Below, in pieces: positions 14,892-22,371 of a DNA stretch of 33,353 nucleotides. Both the position numbers and the translations under genes were made by a program. The DNA comes from Candidatus Magasanikiibacteriota bacterium (GTDB lineage: Bacteria; Patescibacteriota; Patescibacteriia; Magasanikbacterales; GWA2-37-8). Under the pieces are notes generated by a model, which was not told the origin of the DNA, did not search any database, and worked only from the letters and a program-made list of their open reading frames with translations. Every line of letters starts with the position of its first letter. Within the stretch, counting starts at the first letter, position 1. The stretch is taken from the NCBI GenBank assembly GCA_023246655.1, contig JAHFHX010000001.1:92648-126000 (forward strand), given 5' to 3'.

Positions 14892-16034
14892 ATGTCTCAC
14901 CTCAAATTTTTTAAAGACATTTCTAAATCCAATGTCGCCGAAGCTGGTGGGAAAGGCGCGTCGCTTGGCGAAATGACTGGGGCTGGAATTCCCGTACCGC
15001 CCGGTTTTGTTGTCCTCGCGAGTGCGTTTGATCGTTTTTTGGAGGAGACTAATCTCAATCTTGAAATTAACGCCCGGCTTAAAGAAGTTAATCTAGCTGA
15101 TATTAATTCCGTTGATCGTGCGAGCAATGTTATTCGCAATGCGATTCACGATCAGGCCATGCCGAAGGATTTAGAGGGAGAAATTCTCACAGCCTTTGAT
15201 GAGTTGGCTCGAACAAATCCCCCCTCGAGGGGGGCTGCGGGGGGTGTAAGTCCTCTGCGTGGCCAATCACCCAAACAAATTGACGACGCAATAGTCTTAC
15301 ACCCCCACTACCCCCCTCGAGGGGGGAATGATGAGTTGTTTGTCGCCGTTCGCTCCAGCGCCACGGCTGAGGATTCGTCCGTGGCCAGTTGGGCTGGGGA
15401 GCTTGAGACCTACCTCAACATCACCAGGGGAAATATTTTAGAGCGCGTTAAACAGTGCTGGTCGTCGCTTTTCACCCCACGCGCTATTTTTTATCGCCAT
15501 GAAAAAGATCTTATCGATGCCCATATCTCCGTCGCTGTTGTCATTCAAAAGATGGTTCAGTCGGAAATTTCTGGTATTGCTTTTACCGTGCATCCGGTAA
15601 CAGAGGATTATGATCAGATGATTATTGAAACTGGATTTGGACTCGGGGAAGCAATTGTTAGTGGTCAAATAACGCCGGATAGTTATGTGGTGAGCAAAAG
15701 CGAGATGAGGATTTTAAATGTCAATGTGAGTATGCAGAATCGTATGTTAGTGAAACGCAAAGCTCAAAATGCAAAACGCAAAATTACAACTCAAAATTCA
15801 AAATTATCTGTGAGTGAAGATGATGAAGTTGCAAATGAGTGGGTAGAGTTATCTGAAGTGGAAGGTGGTAAGCAGAAATTGACCAGCAAACAAATTATGG
15901 AAGCGGCGGAGTTGTTTAAAAAAATTGAAAAGCATTACGGTTTTCCCTGCGATATCGAGTGGGCCTTAGAAGATGGCAAATTCTATATTACGCAAAGCCG
16001 GCCGATAACAACGTTAACGATAAGAAAGAAATAG
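14892..16034 (+). CDS. PEP synthase/PPDK N-terminal ATP-binding domain protein, stand-alone
   Basis: GGKGASLGEMTGAGIPVPPGFVVLASAFDRFL...FVAVRSSATAEDSSVASWAGELETYLNI...YGFPCDIEWALEDGKFYITQSRP; no PEP-binding barrel or mobile domain. Confidence 0.9.
   Translation: MSHLKFFKDISKSNVAEAGGKGASLGEMTGAGIPVPPGFVVLASAFDRFLEETNLNLEINARLKEVNLADINSVDRASNVIRNAIHDQAMPKDLEGEILTAFDELARTNPPSRGAAGGVSPLRGQSPKQIDDAIVLHPHYPPRGGNDELFVAVRSSATAEDSSVASWAGELETYLNITRGNILERVKQCWSSLFTPRAIFYRHEKDLIDAHISVAVVIQKMVQSEISGIAFTVHPVTEDYDQMIIETGFGLGEAIVSGQITPDSYVVSKSEMRILNVNVSMQNRMLVKRKAQNAKRKITTQNSKLSVSEDDEVANEWVELSEVEGGKQKLTSKQIMEAAELFKKIEKHYGFPCDIEWALEDGKFYITQSRPITTLTIRKK
15219..15326. repeat. Inverted repeat inserted in frame in the PEP-synthase-like gene (108 nt = 36 codons)
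   Basis: CCCCCCTCGAGGGGGG at 15219-15234 and 15311-15326; inner GGGGGTGTAAG/CTTACACCCCC. Confidence 0.85.
15757..15806 (+). repeat. Translated heptamer-period array in the PEP-synthase-like gene
   Basis: aaagctc aaaatgc aaaacgc aaaatta caactc aaaattc aaaatta, encoding KAQNAKRKITTQNSKL. Confidence 0.7.
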
Positions 16035-16072
16035 AGAGATAATGGTGAATTGAGCTGGCCACTATATTTCAT

Positions 16073-16101
16073 TTGACAAACAGAGAGTTTTGTGTTATAG
16101 T
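16073..16101 (+). promoter_or_regulatory. Strong sigma70-type promoter for the zinc-ribbon gene
   Basis: TTGACA (16073-16078), 17 nt, TATAGT (16096-16101). Confidence 0.8.
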
Positions 16102-16164
16102 TATTATAACTTGGGTAACTCGAACACGTTATCGGCACGGTACTTTGTATCGAAGCCAAAAGTG

Positions 16165-16227
16165 GTAGGTTCCCAAAACTAGGTCGATTTAAATAATCTC
16201 AAACAACATTTTGGGAATAAAACCTAC
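16165..16227 (+). promoter_or_regulatory. 5'-UTR hairpin just upstream of the start codon
   Basis: GTAGGTTCCCAAAA (16165-16178) pairs with TTTTGGG-AATAA-AACCTAC (16209-16227); ATG at 16236. Confidence 0.55.
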
Positions 16228-16235
16228 AACTTCAT

Positions 16236-16565
16236 ATGGCTTTTGGTACTGACCGGCAAATGTTTGATGTGGATTTGACCTGCGCAAAATGCGGGACTCA
16301 CATCTCTCAACTGCCTTTTCAGCCGTCTGGTGATCGTCCGGTGTATTGCAGTGAATGCAACCGCGCGTTTCGTCAGAGTCGTGGTGGCAGCATGGGTGGC
16401 GGCGGCATGAGCCGTGGTCCACGTGCTCCACGCCAGATGTACAGCGTCAACTTGACCTGTGCTTCTTGCAACGCTGCGATTACGGAACTTCCGTTCCAAC
16501 CGTCTGGCGACAAACCCGTCTATTGCAAGGATTGCATGATGGCGCGTCGCAATTCGATGAACTAA
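16236..16565 (+). CDS. Tandem zinc-ribbon protein (two CxxC-x18-CxxC modules)
   Basis: LTCAKCGTHISQLPFQPSGDRPVYCSECNRAF and LTCASCNAAITELPFQPSGDKPVYCKDCMMAR, separated by a Gly/Arg-rich linker. Confidence 0.88.
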   Translation: MAFGTDRQMFDVDLTCAKCGTHISQLPFQPSGDRPVYCSECNRAFRQSRGGSMGGGGMSRGPRAPRQMYSVNLTCASCNAAITELPFQPSGDKPVYCKDCMMARRNSMN

Positions 16566-16581
16566 CTTTTGTTAGATTATC

Positions 16582-16618
16582 TAAAGCCCTGCACGTAAAG
16601 TGTGGGGTTTTTATTTTC
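16582..16618 (+). terminator. Terminator-like hairpin
   Basis: AAAGCCCTGCAC GTAAA GTGTGGGGTTTTTATTTT, imperfect stem then T-tract. Confidence 0.55.
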
Positions 16619-16691
16619 TATAAAATACACGGAAAACGATACCAGATACAAATTTATATTTTGATCCATGTCTGTGCGTCTGGTGTCGGCC

Positions 16692-16720
16692 TTGATCTCA
16701 GCTCATTTTTTGATTAGAAT
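16692..16720 (+). promoter_or_regulatory. Promoter for mnmA (probably leaderless mRNA)
   Basis: TTGATC (16692-16697), 17 nt, TAGAAT (16715-16720), only 8 nt before the ATG. Confidence 0.6.
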
Positions 16721-16728
16721 AGTGACGT

Positions 16729-17901
16729 ATGCCCAAAAAACGTAGAGAAATTAAAGTTTTAATTGCTCTCTCCGGCGGTGTTGATTCTTCTGTCGCTGCC
16801 GCTCTTTTAGTTACGGCTGGATATGATGTAACGGCGGCGTATATGATAAATTATGATGACAAAGAACAAAGAACAAAGAACAAAGAACAAACGAATGCGA
16901 GTTGTTGGATCCCGGATTACAGGGATGCGGTACGAGTGGCTGCAAAATTAAATATCCCTATTCTCAAACTCAATTTTACCAAAGAGTACAAGCGGGATGT
17001 CCTCGACTACATGTTTCATGAATACAAAGCCGGGCGGACGCCAAACCCGGATGTGTTGTGTAATAAGTTTATAAAATTTGGCGCATGGCTTAACGCTGCA
17101 CGCCAGCTTGGGTTTGATTTTCTTGCTACGGGGCATTATTCATGTCTGAAAAAATTAACAATTAACAAAAAACAATTAACAATGAGAAAAGGAACGTCTC
17201 GCGATTTATTAAGTGCTCATTGTTCCTTGTTAATTTCGAAAGACGACAACAAAGATCAAACGTACTTTCTCCATCAGCTCACTCAGCAGCAATTGCAGCA
17301 TGTTATGTTTCCCATCGGTGAGTATACAAAACCACAGGTGCGCCAACTCGCAAAGAAATTTGATTTGCCGACGGCGGAAAAAGAGGAAAGCATGGGAATT
17401 TGTTTTGTGGGTGAAGTGCCAATGAAAGAATTTTTAGAAACTAAAATTAAAACTAAAATCGGCAATGTTATTTTGTCAGATGGTACTATTCTTGGTCAGC
17501 ACGATGGTCTAGCGTTTTATACCATTGGACAACGGCACGGAGTCAAAAGTCAAAAGTCTATAAAGTCCGTAAAGTCAAATGACAGTAAGCCTTTGTACGT
17601 CGTCGATAAGCGAATAGAAACGAATGAACTCGTCGTTGGTTTTGAAGATGATCAGCTTTTGTATAAAAGAGAAATCACCGTCACTGATATTAATTGGATT
17701 GCTGGACGGGTACCGAACTTTCCGTTACAATGTAAGGTAAGATTACGACATCGGCAGCCATTACAACCGTGTGAAATAAAGAAACAAGGAAATAAAGAAA
17801 TAGTAGTGAAATTTACCAAACCACAACGCGCCGTAACGCCAGGGCAATTCGCTGTATTTTATAATAAAAACAAATGCTTAGGTGGGGGAGTTATCCAATA
17901 A
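16729..17901 (+). CDS. mnmA: tRNA-specific 2-thiouridylase MnmA
   Basis: IKVLIALSGGVDSSVAAALL...EYKAGRTPNPDVLCNKFIKFGAWL...DFLATGHYS...DNKDQTYFLHQL...GICFVGE...YTIGQRHG...LYVVDKRI. Confidence 0.95.
   Translation: MPKKRREIKVLIALSGGVDSSVAAALLVTAGYDVTAAYMINYDDKEQRTKNKEQTNASCWIPDYRDAVRVAAKLNIPILKLNFTKEYKRDVLDYMFHEYKAGRTPNPDVLCNKFIKFGAWLNAARQLGFDFLATGHYSCLKKLTINKKQLTMRKGTSRDLLSAHCSLLISKDDNKDQTYFLHQLTQQQLQHVMFPIGEYTKPQVRQLAKKFDLPTAEKEESMGICFVGEVPMKEFLETKIKTKIGNVILSDGTILGQHDGLAFYTIGQRHGVKSQKSIKSVKSNDSKPLYVVDKRIETNELVVGFEDDQLLYKREITVTDINWIAGRVPNFPLQCKVRLRHRQPLQPCEIKKQGNKEIVVKFTKPQRAVTPGQFAVFYNKNKCLGGGVIQ
16861..16892 (+). repeat. AAAGAAC heptamer array (x4), translated within mnmA
   Basis: aaagaac aaagaac aaagaac aaagaac aaac. 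Confidence 0.85.
17151..17245. repeat. Heptamer array plus inverted arm inside mnmA
   Basis: AATTAACAAAAAACAATTAACAATGAG ... CTCATTGTTCCTTGTTAATT; ATTAACA units with 7-nt period. Confidence 0.75.
17539..17582 (+). repeat. AAAGTC-type short repeat array inside mnmA
   Basis: agtcaaaagtcaaaagtctataaagtccgtaaagtcaaatgac, encoding VKSQKSIKSVKSND. Confidence 0.65.
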
Positions 17902-17925
17902 GTTAATTATTGAAAGCAAACTATT

Positions 17926-18012
17926 ATGCTTTGGGAACTTATTACATCAGGCTTGTGGATTTTTTTATTGGTTGGAGTTTTGATTTTCATAGCCTATAAG
18001 ATATTTAAATAG
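17926..18012 (+). CDS. Putative 28-aa single-TM microprotein
   Basis: ATG...TAG: MLWELITSGLWIFLLVGVLIFIAYKIFK; lies between mnmA and alaS. Confidence 0.35.
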   Translation: MLWELITSGLWIFLLVGVLIFIAYKIFK

Positions 18013-18067
18013 TTGGTATTTCGTGAGTTCAAGTTTGTTTTTAGGAATTTTAGTTACACAAGCAATT

Positions 18068-19975
18068 ATGTTCACTGTTAAAGACCTTCGTCAAAAATAT
18101 TTAGATTTTTTTAAGTCGAAAGGTCATATTATTGTGCCTTCGGCTTCACTGTTGCCAGAAAATGATCCAACGACCTTGTTTACTGGCTCGGGTATGCAAC
18201 CGATGGTGCCGTATTTGCTTGGAGCCCAGCATCCATTGGGAACACGAATTGTTGATTCACAAAAATGTTTTCGTAGTCAAGATATTGATGACGTCGGCGA
18301 CAACCGTCATACGGTTTTTTTTGAGATGCTTGGCAATTGGTCGCTGGGGGATTATTTTAAAAAAGAACAAATTGCTTGGATGTGGGAATTTTTGACGAAT
18401 GAGCTGAATCTCGATCCTCGTCGGCTTTATTTCACTTGTTTCCGGGGTAACACTGATCTCGGCATTCCGCGAGATTCTGAATCTGCTGAATTATGGACCA
18501 AACATTTTAAAACTGTTGGTATCGAAGCAGCTATTATTGATTTCCCGGAACGAGATGGGATGAAGGATGGGCGAATTTTTTATTATGATGAAACCAAAAA
18601 TTGGTGGAGCCGTGCTGGTGTGCCCGGGAACATGCCTCTGGGGGAACCGGGTGGGCCAGACACGGAAATGTTTTGGGATTTCGGAGAAGAGCTTGGGTTG
18701 CATGAAAAATCGGTACACGCCAAAAAGCCGTGTCATGTCAATTGCGATTGCGGACGGTTTTTGGAAATTGGCAACAATGTCTTCATGCAATATAAAAAGA
18801 CTCCCCACGGTTTCGAACAGTTACCGCAAAAGAATGTTGATTTTGGCGGGGGGTTGGAACGTCTGGCTGCGGCGGTGAACGGCAACCCGGATATTTTTCT
18901 TATTGATTTGTTCGCCACCATGCGGCACGTGCTTGTAGGATTATCGGGGAAAAAATATGGTACTAACGAAAAAGAAACGTATGCCTATCGGGTTATTATG
19001 GACCACCTGCGGGCAGCGACTTTTCTTGTTAATGACGGGGCACTACCTTCAAACAAAGATCAGGGATATTTTACCCGTCGCTTGATTCGTCGCTCCGTTC
19101 GATTTGCACACAAACTTGGCATTCTTAATAATTTTTGTGGTCAAGTGGTGGAGGCAGTAATCGCTGAATATGGCGATCATTATGCAGAGCTCGTCACTCA
19201 GAAAGATTTTATCCTTGCCCAGATTCATACCGAAGAAGAGAAATTTAGAAAAACTTTGGCGCAAGGATTGAAAATTTTTGAGGAGCGTACCGCCAAATTA
19301 CAATCCGGTGATATTATTGCTGGTGTTCTTGCTTTTGATTTATATCAATCATATGGTTTCCCAATTGAAGTTATCGATGAGTTAGCGCGTGAACGTGGGC
19401 TCTATGTTGACCGTGTTGGTTTTGAGAAGGCCTATGCTGAGCACAAAGCTAAATCCCGTGTTGGCGCTGAGCAAAAATTTGCTGGTGGATTGGCCGATCA
19501 TAGTGAAATTTCTACTCAATATCATACGGCGACGCATCTTCTTCACGCGACGCTTCTGAGAATCCTTGGTCCTCACGCAACCCAGCGGGGGAGTAACATT
19601 ACTCAAGAACGTATGCGATTTGATTTTAATCACCCACTAAAAATGACGCCGGAAGAAATTAAACAAGCCGAGGATTTGGTTAATGCTGCAATTGCGCACG
19701 ATTATTTGGTGAGTTGGGCTGAAATGAGCTTTGAGGAAGCCCAAGCCAAAGGCGCTATTGGATTATTTGAAGATAAGTACCAATCCAAGGTGAAAGTCTA
19801 CACCGTTGGTGATATCAACGCCAAGGCCCTTGCTGATCCGAGTTCTCCAACCTATAGTCGCGAAGTCTGCGGCGGTCCACATGTGGAACATACCGGTACG
19901 TTAGGACATTTCAGAATCATAAAGGAAGAAGCAGTGAGTGCGGGTGTCAGGAGAATCAAAGCAGTTTTAGAATAA
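18068..19975 (+). CDS. alaS: Alanyl-tRNA synthetase, short form without C-terminal domain
   Basis: TVKDLRQKYLDFFKSKGHIIVPSASLLPENDPTTLFTGSGMQPMVPYLLG...YSREVCGGPHVEHTGTLGHFRIIKEEAVSAGVRRIKAVLE; ends after the SAD domain. Confidence 0.95.
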   Translation: MFTVKDLRQKYLDFFKSKGHIIVPSASLLPENDPTTLFTGSGMQPMVPYLLGAQHPLGTRIVDSQKCFRSQDIDDVGDNRHTVFFEMLGNWSLGDYFKKEQIAWMWEFLTNELNLDPRRLYFTCFRGNTDLGIPRDSESAELWTKHFKTVGIEAAIIDFPERDGMKDGRIFYYDETKNWWSRAGVPGNMPLGEPGGPDTEMFWDFGEELGLHEKSVHAKKPCHVNCDCGRFLEIGNNVFMQYKKTPHGFEQLPQKNVDFGGGLERLAAAVNGNPDIFLIDLFATMRHVLVGLSGKKYGTNEKETYAYRVIMDHLRAATFLVNDGALPSNKDQGYFTRRLIRRSVRFAHKLGILNNFCGQVVEAVIAEYGDHYAELVTQKDFILAQIHTEEEKFRKTLAQGLKIFEERTAKLQSGDIIAGVLAFDLYQSYGFPIEVIDELARERGLYVDRVGFEKAYAEHKAKSRVGAEQKFAGGLADHSEISTQYHTATHLLHATLLRILGPHATQRGSNITQERMRFDFNHPLKMTPEEIKQAEDLVNAAIAHDYLVSWAEMSFEEAQAKGAIGLFEDKYQSKVKVYTVGDINAKALADPSSPTYSREVCGGPHVEHTGTLGHFRIIKEEAVSAGVRRIKAVLE

Positions 19976-20143
19976 GCGCTCATGCAATTGGTATTTTTGC
20001 TCACTCATTTTTATTCTAGAGTTATTATCTTGTGTATAAATCACACTCAGGTTTTTAATTTCGTGATATAAAATTCAAATTTTTCGCTCTGTTAAGCTAA
20101 AATTTTTGTGATACTGATTAACCGAGCAAATTCCATAAATCCC

Positions 20144-20172
20144 TTGACAGAATCTAGCTTTCCATCTATACT
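20144..20172 (+). promoter_or_regulatory. Promoter of the infA-ribosomal protein-rpoA cluster
   Basis: TTGACA (20144-20149), 17 nt, TATACT (20167-20172). Confidence 0.8.
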
Positions 20173-20214
20173 ACTGGCAATTAAGGAAAAGAATAAAGCT
20201 TTTATAATTTTGCA

Positions 20215-20430
20215 ATGTCTAAAAGTGACGTCATCGAATTAACCGGAAAGATAGAGGAATTTTTGCCAGCGGGCACGTTTCGGGTACGCCTTGAGAGTGG
20301 TCAGATTGTTATTGCTCACCTATCAGGGAAGATGCGTCTTAATAAAATTCGGTTGTCGCTTGCTGATCGGGTAAAAGTAGAAATGACTCCTTACGACTTA
20401 ACTAAAGGAAGAATAACATTTCGCTATTAA
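20215..20430 (+). CDS. infA: Translation initiation factor IF-1
   Basis: [65 protein letters not shown]. Confidence 0.95.
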   Translation: MSKSDVIELTGKIEEFLPAGTFRVRLESGQIVIAHLSGKMRLNKIRLSLADRVKVEMTPYDLTKGRITFRY

Positions 20431-20451
20431 AAATTAAATTCTAGAGTGGCG

Positions 20452-20559
20452 AAATATCAACCAATGCGGTGTAGCTTCGCCTGCCGTGACTCAGAGAAAA
20501 CAGGTCCGCAGTCACGTGTGTGGTGGGCAATGATATCGCGGCAGTGGTTGGTATTTTTT
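20452..20559 (+). ncRNA. Candidate structured RNA or leader between infA and rpmJ, ending in a T6 tract
   Basis: Closing stem AATATCAACCA-A-TGC / GCA-G-TGGTTGGTATT; inner GCCTGCC/GGTGGGC and GTGACT/AGTCAC stems; then TTTTTT. Confidence 0.5.
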
Positions 20560-20560
20560 G

Positions 20561-20664
20561 TAACACGGATTACACAGATTTTGTGATGAGGATTTCACTG
20601 ATTGTGATATGATCCACGCTCCCGATTATCTGTGTAATCAATGTTTAATCCGTGTAATCTGTGT
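20561..20664. repeat. Second copy of IR repeat family C
   Basis: TAACACGGATTACACAGATT ... AATCCGTGTAATCTGTGT; related to 2591-2691. Confidence 0.75.
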
Positions 20665-20666
20665 CT

Positions 20667-20780
20667 ATGAAAGTTCGAGCCTCGGTCAAGAAAATCTGCA
20701 TGAAATGTAAAATCGTCCGTCGCAAAGGCCGAGTGTTCGTAATTTGTAGCAATGTTAAACACAAACAACGACAAGGTTAG
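20667..20780 (+). CDS. rpmJ: 50S ribosomal protein L36
   Basis: [37 protein letters not shown] (37 aa); below the size limit of the ORF track. Confidence 0.95.
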   Translation: MKVRASVKKICMKCKIVRRKGRVFVICSNVKHKQRQG

Positions 20781-20865
20781 ATATATAGTTAAAAGTTAAT
20801 AAAGAATCTTCTTCGCTCGCGACCCGCTCGCTCCGAAGTGAATTTCTTTGCGAAAATAAATTCAT

Positions 20866-21252
20866 ATGCGTATTGCTGGGACAAATATTCCAAATGAAAA
20901 AAAGATTGAATTTTCTCTTCGTTATATCTATGGCGTTGGTGGAACCTTGGCGAAAAAAATTGTCCAAGCAGCTGGTATTGATGGTACTATTCGTACCAAA
21001 GATTTAACTACCGAGCAACAAGATAAGTTGCGTGCTATTGTAGAAAAGACCTATAAAGTAGAGGCCGATCTACGCCGCGAAATAATGGCGAATATTAAAA
21101 TGTTAAAAGATATTAAAGCGTATCGTGGTATTCGTCACATGCGTCACCTTCCAGTTCGTGGTCAGCGTACCAAAACCAATTCACGTACCGTGCGCGGGAA
21201 CGCTCGTAAGACCATGGGAAGCGGTCGTAAACCTGCCGGACAAAAAACTTAA
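20866..21252 (+). CDS. rpsM: 30S ribosomal protein S13
   Basis: MRIAGTNIPNEKKIEFSLRYIYGVGGTLAKKI...RGIRHMRHLPVRGQRTKTNSRTVRG. Confidence 0.96.
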   Translation: MRIAGTNIPNEKKIEFSLRYIYGVGGTLAKKIVQAAGIDGTIRTKDLTTEQQDKLRAIVEKTYKVEADLRREIMANIKMLKDIKAYRGIRHMRHLPVRGQRTKTNSRTVRGNARKTMGSGRKPAGQKT

Positions 21253-21264
21253 TATAGAAATGTT

Positions 21265-21726
21265 ATGACTGACCAACAGGCTCAATCAGTTGTGCCAACT
21301 ACTTCACCAGCTGGTTCGCCAGCCACCAAAGAGATGAATGGTAAAGTAGTTCGTGCCAAGAAAAAGAAGGCCGTACGGCAGGTGCCTCGGGCAAATGCTT
21401 ATATTCAGGCGACCTATAATAATACAATCATTACAATCGCTGATCCAAATGGTAATACCTTGGGCTGGTCATCGGCCGGTTCAACTGGTTTTAAAGGGCC
21501 TAAAAAGGCAACACCCTATGCAGCAAGTGTTGTAATTAAGGATTTGCTTACAAAAATTGCTGAATATGGAGTGAAGGAAGTAAGTGTTTTTGTAAAAGGT
21601 ATCGGTGGTGGTCGCGAAAGTGCCATTCGGGCGTTCCACACCAATGGTTTAAATGTTTTATCAATTACTGATACAACACCGATTCCCCATAATGGTTGTC
21701 GGCCACCGAAGAAACGAAGAGTCTAA
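21265..21726 (+). CDS. rpsK: 30S ribosomal protein S11
   Basis: ANAYIQATYNNTIITIADPNGNTLGWSSAGSTGFKGPKKATPYAA...HNGCRPPKKRRV. Confidence 0.96.
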   Translation: MTDQQAQSVVPTTSPAGSPATKEMNGKVVRAKKKKAVRQVPRANAYIQATYNNTIITIADPNGNTLGWSSAGSTGFKGPKKATPYAASVVIKDLLTKIAEYGVKEVSVFVKGIGGGRESAIRAFHTNGLNVLSITDTTPIPHNGCRPPKKRRV

Positions 21727-21749
21727 AGTTTAACATTACTGTTTATAAT

Positions 21750-22358
21750 ATGGGACGATTGATTGGACCAAAACACAAATTATGCCGACTCTTTGGCGAG
21801 AAACTATGTGACTCGGTAAAGTGTCCAGTAATCCGCCGCAACTATCCGGCCGGCCAACATGGTACTAACCGTAAGCGTGCCAAGCATTCCAGTTACGGCA
21901 AGCAACTCTTGGAAAAACAAAAAGCCAAGCGGATTTATGGCCTTATGGAACGCCAATTTTCTAATTATGTGGCCGAGGCTTCCCGAAAGACCGGTGACAC
22001 CAGTGTTTTTCTTTTAAATTATCTGGAATCACGTCTTGATAATGTTGTGTATCGTTGGGGTGTAGTGAGTTCACGCGCTGCCGCTCGCCAACTGGTGAGT
22101 CACGGGCATATTTTGGTAAACGGCAAAAAAGTCACCATCCCCTCATATCGCGTAAAAGTTGGCGATGCGATGTCTCTTAAAGAAACATCACAAAAGAGTA
22201 AACTATTTGAAGGTCTTTCCGAAAAATTAGCGAAGAAAGAATTGCCGCCCTGGTTGGCTGCTGATGCCACCAAACTGACAGCGAAAATTTTGAATGCCCC
22301 CGCGCTTGACCGTCCTAACTTTGATTCCAAACTTATCATTGGGTTCTATTCCCGTTAA
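21750..22358 (+). CDS. rpsD: 30S ribosomal protein S4
   Basis: MGRLIGPKHKLCRLFGEKLC...YPAGQHG...ESRLDNVVYRWGVVSSRAAARQLVSHGHILVNGKKV. Confidence 0.96.
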   Translation: MGRLIGPKHKLCRLFGEKLCDSVKCPVIRRNYPAGQHGTNRKRAKHSSYGKQLLEKQKAKRIYGLMERQFSNYVAEASRKTGDTSVFLLNYLESRLDNVVYRWGVVSSRAAARQLVSHGHILVNGKKVTIPSYRVKVGDAMSLKETSQKSKLFEGLSEKLAKKELPPWLAADATKLTAKILNAPALDRPNFDSKLIIGFYSR

Positions 22359-22371
22359 TTTTTCTTCATGT

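Noticed and set aside
20452-20559. Identification of the infA-rpmJ structured segment as SRP/4.5S RNA
   Set aside because: It contains CAGGTCCGCAGTC but lacks the conserved GGTCCGGAAGGAAGCAGCC-type apical domain.
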